From NCBI RefSeq assembly GCF_001306135.1, contig NZ_LGKP01000025.1, forward strand, positions 372,001 to 436,000: DNA of 64,000 bases, given 5' to 3'. This stretch comes from Herpetosiphon geysericola (GTDB lineage: Bacteria; Chloroflexota; Chloroflexia; Chloroflexales; Herpetosiphonaceae). Below are positions 50,287 through 58,736 of this stretch, piece by piece (position 1 is the first letter of the stretch; each line of letters opens with the position of its first letter). The notes beneath the pieces were generated by a model. The model saw only the letters and a program-made list of their open reading frames with translations, ran no database searches and was not told where the DNA came from. The translations under genes were made by a program, and so were the position numbers.

Positions 50287-51726
50287 TTATTTGGTCCAGC
50301 GAATGCTATCAAACCAAATCGCCTTCATGCTATCGTCGGCTAAATCGGAGAGGCTAACAGAGCCGCTGCCATCGAAGCGATAGCGCCCAAGTTCAGCCCA
50401 ATTGCCAGCGTGCTCTGCTTGATTGATCACAACCAAGCTTTCGCCATCGGCGTGCTGCACAACATAGCGAGCTGAGGTTGTGTCGCTCTTGCCGTTGGGG
50501 CAATAAGGTACAAACACGCTGACGCTATATTCGCCAGCTTCCAGCGGAGTTGTCCAGCGTGCATTGTTAACAGCTTTAGCTGGATCATTGGTTGAGAACG
50601 TCCAGAAGGAATGGCGGTTTTTGCCACACGAAAATTCATACCAGGTGACATCTGAGCGGCTGAATTGTTCGCCTTGGTTATCGACCTGAATCGTGCCTGC
50701 TGGTAATTCTTCAACTGGGGCTGGCTCTGGGGTGACGCTGCCAACTGGCATTGGCGCAGGGTTATCGCCTGGATCACGACCCAGCCACAGGAAGGTAATA
50801 TCTAATTCTTCTTGTTCATCATTAAATGGAATGCCCAAGGCAGTCCAGGCTCCATCGCCAACATCGGCAGCGGTTGGGAAGCGTACACGGCCTTTTTCGG
50901 CCCAGCCACCGTTGTAGCCATCGAAATAGGCGGCATGGTCTTGCGGCCAGCCCACAGGCAGATCGCTAAACTTTTCACGCTCAACGTTCCAATAATCATC
51001 GTGAATATTCCATGGCCCGACTTCCCAAACTGGCACGACAATCGAAGTGCCTTTATAGGATAAGCGCGCCATATATTCGCCGCCGCCGCGTGAGGAAAGC
51101 GAGCGGAACGATGGCAATGAAACAAACCAATCATTGGGCTGAATAATATGGCCGTTGGCGGTGCGATCGCCGACCAAGCCCATGCGGGTTGCCCGAATGT
51201 GATAGGTTGGGGCCAGCGGCTCAGCATCCATAATGCTGATTGCTTCGTTTTCTGCAAGCGTGTTGGGCGCAAGTTGCACAAAATCGATCACTGGCGCTGC
51301 ATCATTGGCCAGCAACACCAAGCGATATTGAATTTGGCGGGCAATCGTGGCAAAGGCTACGGTTTGGCCTGCTTGCACATCGAGCGTCCAATCGCTCCAG
51401 CGCTCGCCATTGAAGCCACGTAGATCAAGCCGTACAGCAGCATTTGCTGGCACAGTTGCGGCCCAATTGACGGTAACTTGATTGGCGGGAGCAATCTGTT
51501 GGGGAGCGCTATCGAACATACCAAAGCGTGCAAACGAACCATACACAGCTGCCGCTTGGCTTGCAGTCGGGGCGAGGGTCAGTTGACCAGAATCGAGAAT
51601 GAGGGTATCGGTTGATGCAGCAGCAGCCCACAAGGATGCGGTTGGGGTAGCCTGCGCTCGGAGTGGGGTCATGCTGACAGTCAGCAGACAGCCAAGCGCC
51701 AATAAACGGGCAATGTGTCGCAACAC
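50287..51726 (-). CDS. Secreted protein with C-terminal golvesin-like domain
   Basis: A 479-residue exported protein. The signal peptide is RHIARLLALGCLLTVSMTPL. The middle (about 175-285) has MGLVGDRTANGHIIQPNDWF, SSRGGGEYMARLSYKG and VPVWEVGPWNIHDDYWN, resembling a double-psi beta-barrel domain of cell-wall-active proteins. The C-terminal 130 residues form a golvesin/xanthan-lyase-like beta domain (WTTPLEAGEYSVSVFVPYCP, AEHAGNWAELGRYRF, FDSIRWTK). GGAGG lies before GTG 51726 (four bases) and TTG 51723 (seven bases), so one of these is the start rather than the upstream ATG at 51765. A polysaccharide- or wall-binding role is inferred. Confidence 0.78.
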   Translation of the reverse strand: MLRHIARLLALGCLLTVSMTPLRAQATPTASLWAAAASTDTLILDSGQLTLAPTASQAAAVYGSFARFGMFDSAPQQIAPANQVTVNWAATVPANAAVRLDLRGFNGERWSDWTLDVQAGQTVAFATIARQIQYRLVLLANDAAPVIDFVQLAPNTLAENEAISIMDAEPLAPTYHIRATRMGLVGDRTANGHIIQPNDWFVSLPSFRSLSSRGGGEYMARLSYKGTSIVVPVWEVGPWNIHDDYWNVEREKFSDLPVGWPQDHAAYFDGYNGGWAEKGRVRFPTAADVGDGAWTALGIPFNDEQEELDITFLWLGRDPGDNPAPMPVGSVTPEPAPVEELPAGTIQVDNQGEQFSRSDVTWYEFSCGKNRHSFWTFSTNDPAKAVNNARWTTPLEAGEYSVSVFVPYCPNGKSDTTSARYVVQHADGESLVVINQAEHAGNWAELGRYRFDGSGSVSLSDLADDSMKAIWFDSIRWTK

Positions 51727-51923
51727 AAACCTCCGGAGGTACGCGGTGGATGCAAAACTTGGCATCAGGAATGCAGCTTGGTGGTAGCAACACTGCTACG
51801 CTTCAGGGAGAGATGCCACAACGGCGGCATCGGCATTCCACACCGACTCTCTTGATACAACCCGCCTTCGTGGCGTGAGGACTGCGCTAGAGCTGAGTTT
51901 CCAGCATTTAACACAGCGTCAGG
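51727..51923 (-). promoter_or_regulatory. Long structured leader of the golvesin-domain gene
   Basis: About 190 bases between promoter and start codon. Hairpins include GATGCCGCC-GTTGT-GGCATC and GTAGCA-GTGT-TGCTAC. No known riboswitch class was recognised; a cell-wall-linked class was considered without a convincing match. Confidence 0.35.
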
Positions 51924-51951
51924 ATTATATCATAGCTTTTTCAGATGTAAA
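51924..51951 (-). promoter_or_regulatory. Promoter of the golvesin-domain gene
   Basis: Minus strand TTTACA, 16 bases, TATAAT. Confidence 0.6.
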
Positions 51952-52095
51952 TCAGCAATTTATCAGGTTGCTGTCAGCTTGCGATTTGGCAGTAAAATCC
52001 AACTATTGATGGAGTTGTTTCGGCACAAACATCGGCTAACATAGGCGCGAGAGCTACACATCCGCATAACAAATAACCGCATTAAGGAGCAGATG

Positions 52096-52509
52096 ATGGG
52101 AATGGACTACAGCTACAATCCATACTTTTTTACTGAAGCATATGGGGGCATTAATGAAATTACGCTTTGGGAGGTTGGGCTGAATGCTGGCCAACTTTTC
52201 TTTGCCCAAATTGAAGCGTTTGAAAAGATCTTTAATCAACACAGCGGCTTTTATGATACGCAAGCTGATGCGATTTACCTGCTTGATGCAGGTAAATTAA
52301 AAGCTTTGATTGACGCAATGCTCGGTTATTACAACGCAGCCCGCCACAATCCCTTGCGGTCCATCTTATTTGATTCGTCAATTCAGATTTTATTGGTGTT
52401 GTATAAGCGGGCTATGGGCGAGTGGTTGCCAGCGCCAGCAGCGCTGATGGATACGATTGAACAGATTGAGATCGCGATGGGCAGGGGTTATCTCAAGCGT
52501 AATGATTGA
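52096..52509 (+). CDS. Small protein of unknown function
   Basis: A 137-residue soluble protein, mostly helical: EVGLNAGQLFFAQIEAFEKI, LLDAGKLKALIDAMLGYYNA and IQILLVLYKRAMGEW. No family recognised. AAGGAG lies six bases before the ATG at 52096. It opens a run of five small co-directional genes of unknown function with short gaps (28-120 bases). Sets of small, acidic, unrelated proteins such as these are typical of immunity-protein arrays, but no toxin gene is present in the window. Confidence 0.7.
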   Translation: MGMDYSYNPYFFTEAYGGINEITLWEVGLNAGQLFFAQIEAFEKIFNQHSGFYDTQADAIYLLDAGKLKALIDAMLGYYNAARHNPLRSILFDSSIQILLVLYKRAMGEWLPAPAALMDTIEQIEIAMGRGYLKRND

Positions 52510-52537
52510 TGTTAATGGGATAAGTAGGACTTGAATT

Positions 52538-52963
52538 ATGAAATTTCGCTGCCTTTGCGATAATGTTATTTATGATATGAGTGATGAAGATTCGTTTGAT
52601 ACAAAAGGCTGGCTTTTGCCTTACTATGCCTATTGGGCGCTGAATGAAATCTATTTACCGCTGTTTACCCGCTATGTCGAAGCTGTTGAACAAGGGCGCG
52701 GTCCTGCATGGATTAAAGAGCAGCAGCTTTCTACAATTGAATTATCGATGGAAGATATGGTGCGGCAGATTGCTTGGAATGTCGATTCAATGCCCAATAT
52801 CTATGAATGCTCTCACTGTCAGCGTCTGTGGATTAGCCATCCGCATGCCGAAGGCTATTTTGCATTTAAACCAGAGTTTCCCGAAACCACGCCCCGCAAT
52901 TTTTTGCGTGGCCCGCAGCCTGAAGCAGATCAATCTACGCCAGCAGATAATGAAGAACGTTAA
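52538..52963 (+). CDS. Small protein with a possible zinc site
   Basis: A 141-residue protein beginning MKFRCLCDNVIYDMSD. The CxC pair at the start and CSHCQRLWISHPH near residue 98 could bind one zinc ion. An acidic, low-complexity tail ends it. No family recognised. It belongs to the run of small genes 52096-54283. Confidence 0.7.
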   Translation: MKFRCLCDNVIYDMSDEDSFDTKGWLLPYYAYWALNEIYLPLFTRYVEAVEQGRGPAWIKEQQLSTIELSMEDMVRQIAWNVDSMPNIYECSHCQRLWISHPHAEGYFAFKPEFPETTPRNFLRGPQPEADQSTPADNEER

Positions 52964-52993
52964 TTTGGGTTTGAATCCAAAGAGGGTGGATTG

Positions 52994-53398
52994 ATGCCAG
53001 ACTTGAAATGGGATGTGATCGATTTAATCGATGCACTGGAAGTCTTGCCTGAAGAAGACGATTATCAAACGCATTATCGTTTTACCTTTGAGCGCTTAGG
53101 CCTAACTGGAACGCTTGATCTTTGGCCCTTGGAAGCAACAGCGTTAATCGAACTCCAACAAACTGATTCAACCAACCAAATTATCACGTTTGGCCTATAT
53201 ATTCGCCAATCAATTCAATTAATCCGTCAAGGCAAAAACTCGTTACTTTGCTTCCATGATTGCATCATTACCCGGAATCGTTTTTGGACATGGGATTCGG
53301 TTGATGGAATTTCAACAATTCAATTATGGCAAGATCCATTGAATTGTTATCTCCAAGCGAAGCCAACGATTCATTGCTGGTTTGGCTTTGAGCTATAA
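52994..53398 (+). CDS. Small protein of unknown function
   Basis: A 134-residue protein with mixed alpha/beta character: DLIDALEVLPEEDDYQTHYR, LGLTGTLDLWPLEATALIEL and a C-terminal tail LQAKPTIHCWFGFEL. The acidic start and aromatic-rich beta strands resemble immunity-type proteins, without a named family. The ATG at 52994 is preferred to TTG at 52991. Confidence 0.65.
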   Translation: MPDLKWDVIDLIDALEVLPEEDDYQTHYRFTFERLGLTGTLDLWPLEATALIELQQTDSTNQIITFGLYIRQSIQLIRQGKNSLLCFHDCIITRNRFWTWDSVDGISTIQLWQDPLNCYLQAKPTIHCWFGFEL

Positions 53399-53418
53399 AT
53401 CAAGCTGAGGAGATTAAA

Positions 53419-53802
53419 GTGGAAATGCTCGATTATCATACAATTATTCGTTCGCGCTGTGAGGAATTAGGCTTAGAATACCAATATAAAAATGATTTAA
53501 ATGGTGTTTCCTATCGTTATAGTTTTTTACGCCGCTTAACGCTGATTGAACAACAAACCTTGCCTGAATATGACTGTGTTACCACAGCTACTGGTGAATT
53601 AATTCCTATGACTTGGGCAATTAATCTTTATTATTACAATGAACTGTGGTATGCAGGGGCGGTTTATCATGAAGGTGGTTGGGGGCCAGGTGATTTTGTG
53701 AAGTCATTCGATAGCTTCGAAGCGGCTTTTGCTTGCATTATTGATCATCAAATGAATTGGCAAGGGCCGCCATTTCGCTTGAAAAAAGATCTTGATTCAT
53801 GA
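53419..53802 (+). CDS. Small protein, paralogue A of a local pair
   Basis: A 127-residue protein starting at GTG with AGGAG six bases upstream. Its pattern SYRYSFLRRLTLIEQ, later YNELWYAGAVYHEGGWGPGD and FVKSFDSFEAAFACI, recurs in the next gene, so the two are diverged duplicates. Function is unknown; membership of the small-gene run suggests immunity or a regulatory partner role. Confidence 0.7.
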   Translation: MEMLDYHTIIRSRCEELGLEYQYKNDLNGVSYRYSFLRRLTLIEQQTLPEYDCVTTATGELIPMTWAINLYYYNELWYAGAVYHEGGWGPGDFVKSFDSFEAAFACIIDHQMNWQGPPFRLKKDLDS

Positions 53803-53923
53803 TGAAGCATAATAAATTCTATTTGATAGATTAGTGGTATTGGATTGATAAATATTCTGCTGCAGAACAAATAAATGGCTTATATGTAATCCGTGATTTT
53901 CTAAAGCAAGAAAGGTTAATTGT

Positions 53924-54283
53924 ATGAATTTTGATGAGTATATCATCAATAAGCTCGAAGAAAACGGATTTTTATGGGTAAAATCCCCAATAGCTGAAGG
54001 CATAAACTATGGATATGCCTTTGTGCGCAAACTTACTGCTGATGAAGAATCAAAAATTTTGTGTCCACCTAAATGGGGTATTAATGGTGAGGATTTTGCT
54101 GTAACTACCAGTCTTGAAATTGATCAAGAAAATGGTATATGGTTTATTACCAGAGCTTATCATATTCCTTATTTTGGCCCAAACGATTTTCGCAAACCAT
54201 TTGATTCACTGGATGCAGCGCTTGAATTTGGGATGGAATATCTTCAGCGCTGGATGGAATGGACAACGCTCCGAAACGTATAA
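53924..54283 (+). CDS. Small protein, paralogue B of a local pair
   Basis: A 119-residue relative of the preceding gene: NYGYAFVRKLTADEESK, ENGIWFITRAYHIPYFGPND and FRKPFDSLDAALEF align with the same blocks. Overall identity looks low, near a quarter to a third by eye. The gene and its upstream spacer are richer in A/T than neighbours (for example ATCATCAATAAGCTCGAAG), a hint of separate origin. It ends the run of small genes. Confidence 0.7.
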   Translation: MNFDEYIINKLEENGFLWVKSPIAEGINYGYAFVRKLTADEESKILCPPKWGINGEDFAVTTSLEIDQENGIWFITRAYHIPYFGPNDFRKPFDSLDAALEFGMEYLQRWMEWTTLRNV

Positions 54284-54299
54284 AAGCTGCTAGCAAAGC

Positions 54300-54560
54300 T
54301 TAAGTTTTTAGATACCAATTACCTGCATTTCAGCGCTTGATCGTGCAATAGCCACTCGCCATCCATGCTCTGCGCCTCTGTGTTAAGCAAGGCTCGAGGC
54401 TTTGGGCTGGTGGCTATTGGCTTTTCATCCCTCGTAATTCTGACTTTTGACTTTTGATTTTGACTTGTACCTTCATCCTTCATAATTCTGACTTTTGACT
54501 TTTGATTTTTGACTTGTACCTTCATCCCTCATACTTCATCCTTCATACTTACTACTAATC
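54300..54560. repeat. Composite low-complexity intergenic repeat, copy 4
   Basis: Modules: TCTGCGCCTCTGTGTTAA (54369), GGTGGCTATTGGC (54410), then alternating TCTGACTTTTGACTTTTGA (54438 and 54486) and ACCTTCATCC-type units to 54545. A 35-base stretch of TTCATCC.. TCTGACTTTTG.. occurs twice. No gene is seen. Confidence 0.85.
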
Positions 54561-54673
54561 CCCAATCCTTACAATTTCGAAACAAATGTGCTAAAATGAA
54601 TTAATTCGCGTCATCGCAGGGGAGCCGATGTGCTATACTGCCGATGAAACGTGCAACTAGAGGAGCGACCGCA

Positions 54674-56584
54674 ATGACTGCCCCTGCATCTCGGGCTAAA
54701 ACAAATGCGACACCGCGCCGCGAAGATGATCATGAACTGCGCAATTATCGCTTGGAAGAGCGGATTGGCCAGGAAGAATTGACGACCATCTATCGCGCTC
54801 GCCACCTAACCCTTGATCGCCCGGTTGAGGTGCATGTGTTACGCCGTTCGGATTGGGTTTCGGTCAGTCGTTTTGGGCAGGCTGCCCGTTTGGCTGCACG
54901 GCTCAAACATCCAACGATTGTGCCTGTTGTCGACGCTGGTCACGATGATCGCTTTGGCTACTATTTGGTCACGCCGCCGCTTGGTGGGCGTTTGTTGCAA
55001 GAAGTGCTCGAAGATGGCGCGCTCTCGGTCAGCGATGCAGTGCGGATTTTCAGCGATATTGCTAAAGCCCTCGATACCATTCATGCCGAAAACATTGTGC
55101 ATCGCGATATTCAGCCGGGCACGATTGTCGTCACCGAAACTGTGCATGATCAAGCAGTGAGTCGCCATGGCTTTTTGACCAACTTTAGCTTGGCCTGGAG
55201 TAGCGACGGCCCCGATCTTTCGCAGCTGGAAGAGGCCGATTATCTGACGGCCTATGCTGCGCCTGAGCAAGATTTTAAGCAAAATGCCACCGAGCCAAGC
55301 CTTGATATTTATGCCTTGGGCGCGGTGCTCTACCATATGCTGACTGGCGAAGTGCCCCCAGCCCCGGGCCAAACCCCCAAATCGTTGGCCGATTTCAATG
55401 AAGCGCTCGCGCCTGCCGATCGGGTGTTGCGGCGCTTGCTCTCGCCCCAAGCCTCGGTGCGTTATAGCTCGGCCAACCAAGCTGCGGCGGCCTTGCGCCA
55501 AGCGTTGCGCGAAGCCTTGCCTGCCGAAGCCAGCACCAGTTTAGCGCCAGTTGCCGCCAGCAATGTTGAAAGTGAATGGCTGGAAAATCCGGTTGAAACC
55601 GTGTTGGTGGGGATTCTCGATGGCGATTTTGTGCAGCGAGGCCGTGATTGGGGTCGGCAGTTGCACGAGCCAGCTAATTTGCGGGCGGTGCTCAATCGCT
55701 GGAGCAGCCAAAATATGGTGCGGCGGCGCGATTTGGGCAATGCAATTATGCCTGAGCGGGTGGTCAGCTACAACTTCTATACTTACGAACTGCGCGCCTA
55801 TTACGAAACCCGCACAACCCCAGAGCCGCGCGAAAAACCCTATCAAGGCAGCCGCATTAGCACCAGCCAAAATCCGCCTGGAGTTTGGCAAGTGATCCTG
55901 CCCGATCCTCAGCCATTCGATGAGGTTCGCCCGACCGAGATGGTTATTCCCAACTCCGAGCGGGTTGAGATGTGTATTTATTGCGGCGGCAAGGGCGATC
56001 TGCACTGCACCAAATGCCATGGTCGTGGCTTGCTCGAAACCAAGCGCGTGCAGACCAATCCTGATGGCAGCAAAGAGCGCCGCACAATCACCGTCGATTG
56101 CCCAGAATGCGAAGGCGAAGGCCAATCGGATTGTGGGCGTTGCCAAGGTTCGGGCCAAGTGCTGACCGAAGATGTATTTTATTGGTCGCGTTGGGGCAAG
56201 CTCTGGGAAAATACCGATGATGAGGCGGGCTTGCCGTTGGCCGATATTCGTGAAAAAGCCCAGCAAGTCTATACCGCGCATATTGACGTGCGTGATACCA
56301 AGTGGCATGCGATTGCGCCATTGCACGAGCTATTGCAAGCTGCCGAGAATGTTGATGCAGAGCAACAAACTCGCCTGTTGCATGCCGAATTAACGATTCA
56401 TGGCACGCCAGTTACTGAGGTTGATTACAGCGAGCGCAACCAAGCCCATACTTTGTATATGATTGGCTTTGAGCCAACGATTGTGCGCGGCAATTTTACC
56501 TTGTTTGATCGTGAGCGAATTATGCTGTATAGCGTGATTGGGGTGTTGCTGTTGATTGCGGTCGTTGGTGTATTGATCATCTAA
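54674..56584 (+). CDS. Pseudokinase with DnaJ-type zinc finger and C-terminal membrane anchor
   Basis: A 636-residue protein. Residues about 20-290 follow the Ser/Thr kinase fold (YRLEERIGQEELTTIYRARH, YAAPEQ, DIYALGAVLYHMLTGEVPP) but key residues are lost: the glycine loop is degenerate, the VAIK lysine is absent (PVEVHVLRRS), HRDIKPxN is HRDIQPGT at 143-150, and DFG is NFS at 170-172. A central unknown domain follows, then four CxxCxGxG-like units (CIYCGGKGD, CTKCHGRG, CPECEGEG, CGRCQGSG; about 434-492) as in the DnaJ cysteine-rich domain. A final helix (MLYSVIGVLLLIAVVGVLII) anchors the tail. AGAGGAG precedes the ATG at 54674. Scaffold rather than enzyme is inferred. Confidence 0.85.
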   Translation: MTAPASRAKTNATPRREDDHELRNYRLEERIGQEELTTIYRARHLTLDRPVEVHVLRRSDWVSVSRFGQAARLAARLKHPTIVPVVDAGHDDRFGYYLVTPPLGGRLLQEVLEDGALSVSDAVRIFSDIAKALDTIHAENIVHRDIQPGTIVVTETVHDQAVSRHGFLTNFSLAWSSDGPDLSQLEEADYLTAYAAPEQDFKQNATEPSLDIYALGAVLYHMLTGEVPPAPGQTPKSLADFNEALAPADRVLRRLLSPQASVRYSSANQAAAALRQALREALPAEASTSLAPVAASNVESEWLENPVETVLVGILDGDFVQRGRDWGRQLHEPANLRAVLNRWSSQNMVRRRDLGNAIMPERVVSYNFYTYELRAYYETRTTPEPREKPYQGSRISTSQNPPGVWQVILPDPQPFDEVRPTEMVIPNSERVEMCIYCGGKGDLHCTKCHGRGLLETKRVQTNPDGSKERRTITVDCPECEGEGQSDCGRCQGSGQVLTEDVFYWSRWGKLWENTDDEAGLPLADIREKAQQVYTAHIDVRDTKWHAIAPLHELLQAAENVDAEQQTRLLHAELTIHGTPVTEVDYSERNQAHTLYMIGFEPTIVRGNFTLFDRERIMLYSVIGVLLLIAVVGVLII

Positions 56585-56592
56585 AGAAATGT

Positions 56593-56628
56593 GCCGTCCT
56601 CAATTTCTTCCTCCTAATCGAGGACGGC
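56593..56628 (+). other. Hairpin after the pseudokinase gene
   Basis: GCCGTCCTC and GAGGACGGC are perfect complements around an 18-base loop, ten bases after the stop. No proper U-tract; possible weak terminator. Confidence 0.55.
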
Positions 56629-56699
56629 TTACCCTCTGCTCAATCCTTCAATCCCACAAGCGTTGCGAATGTTGACGTTTGGCGCATGCTGATGTTCCT

Positions 56700-57071
56700 T
56701 TAGCGTTGATATAAACGCATAAAACCAACCCGACTTTGAGGTTGGAGCTGTAATGGTGTGTCTAAATTATGCACAGCGATGCCATCGAGCATCAGCCAAC
56801 AATCGCCAGCGCGAAATGCTGCTTCAGCTTGGCTGCGTACCTGCTCGGCAGCAATCATGCTGTTATGGCTTGGTTTGGCAATCAAATAATTGAGGGCAAG
56901 GCTTGGGAGATCAGTTTGGTGGCTTTGGCTAAGTTCATTGTGCACATGCTCTTGCAGCAATTGGCGCGCTGAAATTTGGCCTTGGGGCAGAGAAATTAGG
57001 CTTGGCGGGGTGCGAAGCTCATTGCCAAGGCCCAGTAGGTGGGTGGTCACTGCGACACAGTTCGTACTCAT
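56700..57071 (-). CDS. Small protein of unknown function
   Basis: A 123-residue protein from the ATG at 57071, which has AAGGA upstream; the longer frame to 57185 runs into repeat sequence. It begins MSTNCVAVTTHLLGLGN and contains SLPQGQISARQLLQEHVHNE, IAAEQVRSQAEAAFRAGDC and a terminal beta-rich LQLQPQSRVGFMRLYQR. No membrane segment and no family recognised. It stands alone between the pseudokinase and recF. Confidence 0.6.
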   Translation of the reverse strand: MSTNCVAVTTHLLGLGNELRTPPSLISLPQGQISARQLLQEHVHNELSQSHQTDLPSLALNYLIAKPSHNSMIAAEQVRSQAEAAFRAGDCWLMLDGIAVHNLDTPLQLQPQSRVGFMRLYQR

Positions 57072-57149
57072 AACACATCCTTCAACACAATTTGCGTGAC
57101 GATCGATAGTATAGCTGGTGGTTGTGTCAATGAGTGTCACAATGTTGTA

Positions 57150-57470
57150 AGTATGAGGGATGAAAAGGCAGAAGGCAAAAGGCAATAGCCCCCTTTACGT
57201 TCTTCGCGATTCCTATCTCTTCGTGGATCGATTTTAACGCAGAGGCGCAGAGAAAGCATGGCTATGGGCTGTAGGCTATAGGAATAGAATCAAAAAAATT
57301 TGGGCAAGTGGTGGTTAAAATACTGGCCCTTCGTGCAATTCGTGGCTAAAAAATAGTCTATTTTTTAACGCAGCGGCGCAGAGCAAATGATGAACAGCCA
57401 AAAGCCAATAGCCAATAGCCTCATCTTCGTGCCCTTCGCGTTCTTCGCGGTTCCTATCTCTGCTTGGTTA
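57150..57470. repeat. Composite low-complexity intergenic repeat, copy 5 (inverted order)
   Basis: Mostly the reverse orientation of the other copies: AAAGGCAGAAGGCAAAAGGC (57163), TTCGCGATTCCTATCTCTTCG (57204), TTAACGCAGAGGCGCAGAG (57234), CTTCGTGCAATTCGTGGCTAA (57330), TTAACGCAGCGGCGCAGAG (57365), AAAGCCAATAGCCAATAGCC (57401) and CTTCGCGTTCTTCGCGG (57434). No gene is seen. Confidence 0.85.
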
Positions 57471-57477
57471 AACAGAA

Positions 57478-58635
57478 TCATGCAGGGAAAATTTGGCCTT
57501 GATCGACGTTCATGCGGGTGATTTGGCTCAAAAAGCTTGGCGAAAAATCATCAAGGTCGGTTGCTGTGATTAAAATTTGTTGCTGAGGCCGCACAATCGT
57601 GGTCAATAAATGCTCGCGCCGTTTTTGATCAAGCTCCGAGAGCAAATCATCAAGCAGCAATACTGGCCGATCGCCAGTGCGAGCATGCATCAGCTCGGCT
57701 TCGGCTAGGCGTAAGGCCAAGGTCGAGGCCCGTTGCTGGCCACGCGAGCCAAAACTGCCAACTTCGCGCTCGGCCAATTGAATCGAGAGATCATCACGAT
57801 GCGGGCCGATCAAGGTCACGCCACGCTCGCGTTCCTCGCGGCGTAATTCCTTCAAGGCTGCCAGAAAACTTGGTACATCGTGGGCTGGCGTGGTATCCAA
57901 ATAGTTTAAGCGCAAGGCCAAATCGCTGCCGCTAATCTCTGCATACAAGCGTTGCGCTAGATTATCCAGCTCGGTAACGGCGCGGCGGCGTTCGCGTAAG
58001 ACATACACGCCTGCTTTGGCCAGCTCTTCATCCCAAAACGCCAAATCTTGTTCGCTGGCAGCGCGGCCCCGCTCGCGGCTAGAACGCAACAAGCCATTGC
58101 GCTGGGTCAACACTTGGTTATAGCGCGAAAGCGCACGCACATAACGCCCATCAATTTGCGAAAGCGTGACATCAAGGTAGCGCCGCCGTTCTGCAGGCGC
58201 ACCAGTGACAAGCTCTAAATCTTGGGGTGCGAACATCACCACCCGTAGTTGACCGATTAAATCGAGGGCGCGGCGGGCAATTTTGTTGATGCGAATAGTT
58301 TTGCTGGTGGTTGGCAATAAATCGCCATCAGCGCCAAATTTGCGTTGCAGCACAATTTCAATTGTTTGCATTTCGGCATCTGGTTGGGGTTGCAAGCTGG
58401 CTGCTAAACGGGCAAATGGTGCTAAACCAAGGTCGCCAGTTGCTTCAAGCGCAATCAATTCGCGTTCGGCGGAGGCGCGGAGTGAGCGAGTTGTGGCCAA
58501 ATAGTATAATGCTTCGAGAATTGTTGTTTTGCCCGCTGCATTGGCCCCATAAAACAAGCATACGCCAGGTGGCAAGGCTAAAACGAGGCTACGATAAATC
58601 CGAAAGTCTTGAAGCTGCAGGCGTGAAACATACAT
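57478..58635 (-). CDS. recF: DNA replication and repair protein RecF
   Basis: An SMC-like ATPase that loads RecA at gaps, 385 residues. MYVSRLQLQDFRIYRSL is the usual start; Walker A is GANAAGKTT near residue 30; the signature is FGSRGQQRASTLALRLAEA and Walker B VLLLDDLLSELDQKRR. It stands alone, without dnaA, dnaN or gyrB, so this is not the replication origin region. Confidence 0.95.
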   Translation of the reverse strand: MYVSRLQLQDFRIYRSLVLALPPGVCLFYGANAAGKTTILEALYYLATTRSLRASAERELIALEATGDLGLAPFARLAASLQPQPDAEMQTIEIVLQRKFGADGDLLPTTSKTIRINKIARRALDLIGQLRVVMFAPQDLELVTGAPAERRRYLDVTLSQIDGRYVRALSRYNQVLTQRNGLLRSSRERGRAASEQDLAFWDEELAKAGVYVLRERRRAVTELDNLAQRLYAEISGSDLALRLNYLDTTPAHDVPSFLAALKELRREERERGVTLIGPHRDDLSIQLAEREVGSFGSRGQQRASTLALRLAEAELMHARTGDRPVLLLDDLLSELDQKRREHLLTTIVRPQQQILITATDLDDFSPSFLSQITRMNVDQGQIFPA

Positions 58636-58736
58636 ACACGGTCACTCAAACGCTAAAATGCAAACAATAGAGCTATTTTAAACCCAAACCTGATTAATAA
58701 AAAGTCAAATATGGGCTTTGTGGGCAAGGATGCTGA

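Noticed and set aside
55541-56326. Antisense open frame of 261 codons
   Set aside because: It lies fully opposite the pseudokinase/zinc-finger gene, whose cysteine motifs and codon use are clear; no ribosome binding site was found for the antisense frame.
57478-58635. Replication origin region suggested by recF
   Set aside because: dnaA, dnaN and gyrB are absent, and no cluster of DnaA boxes was noticed nearby.
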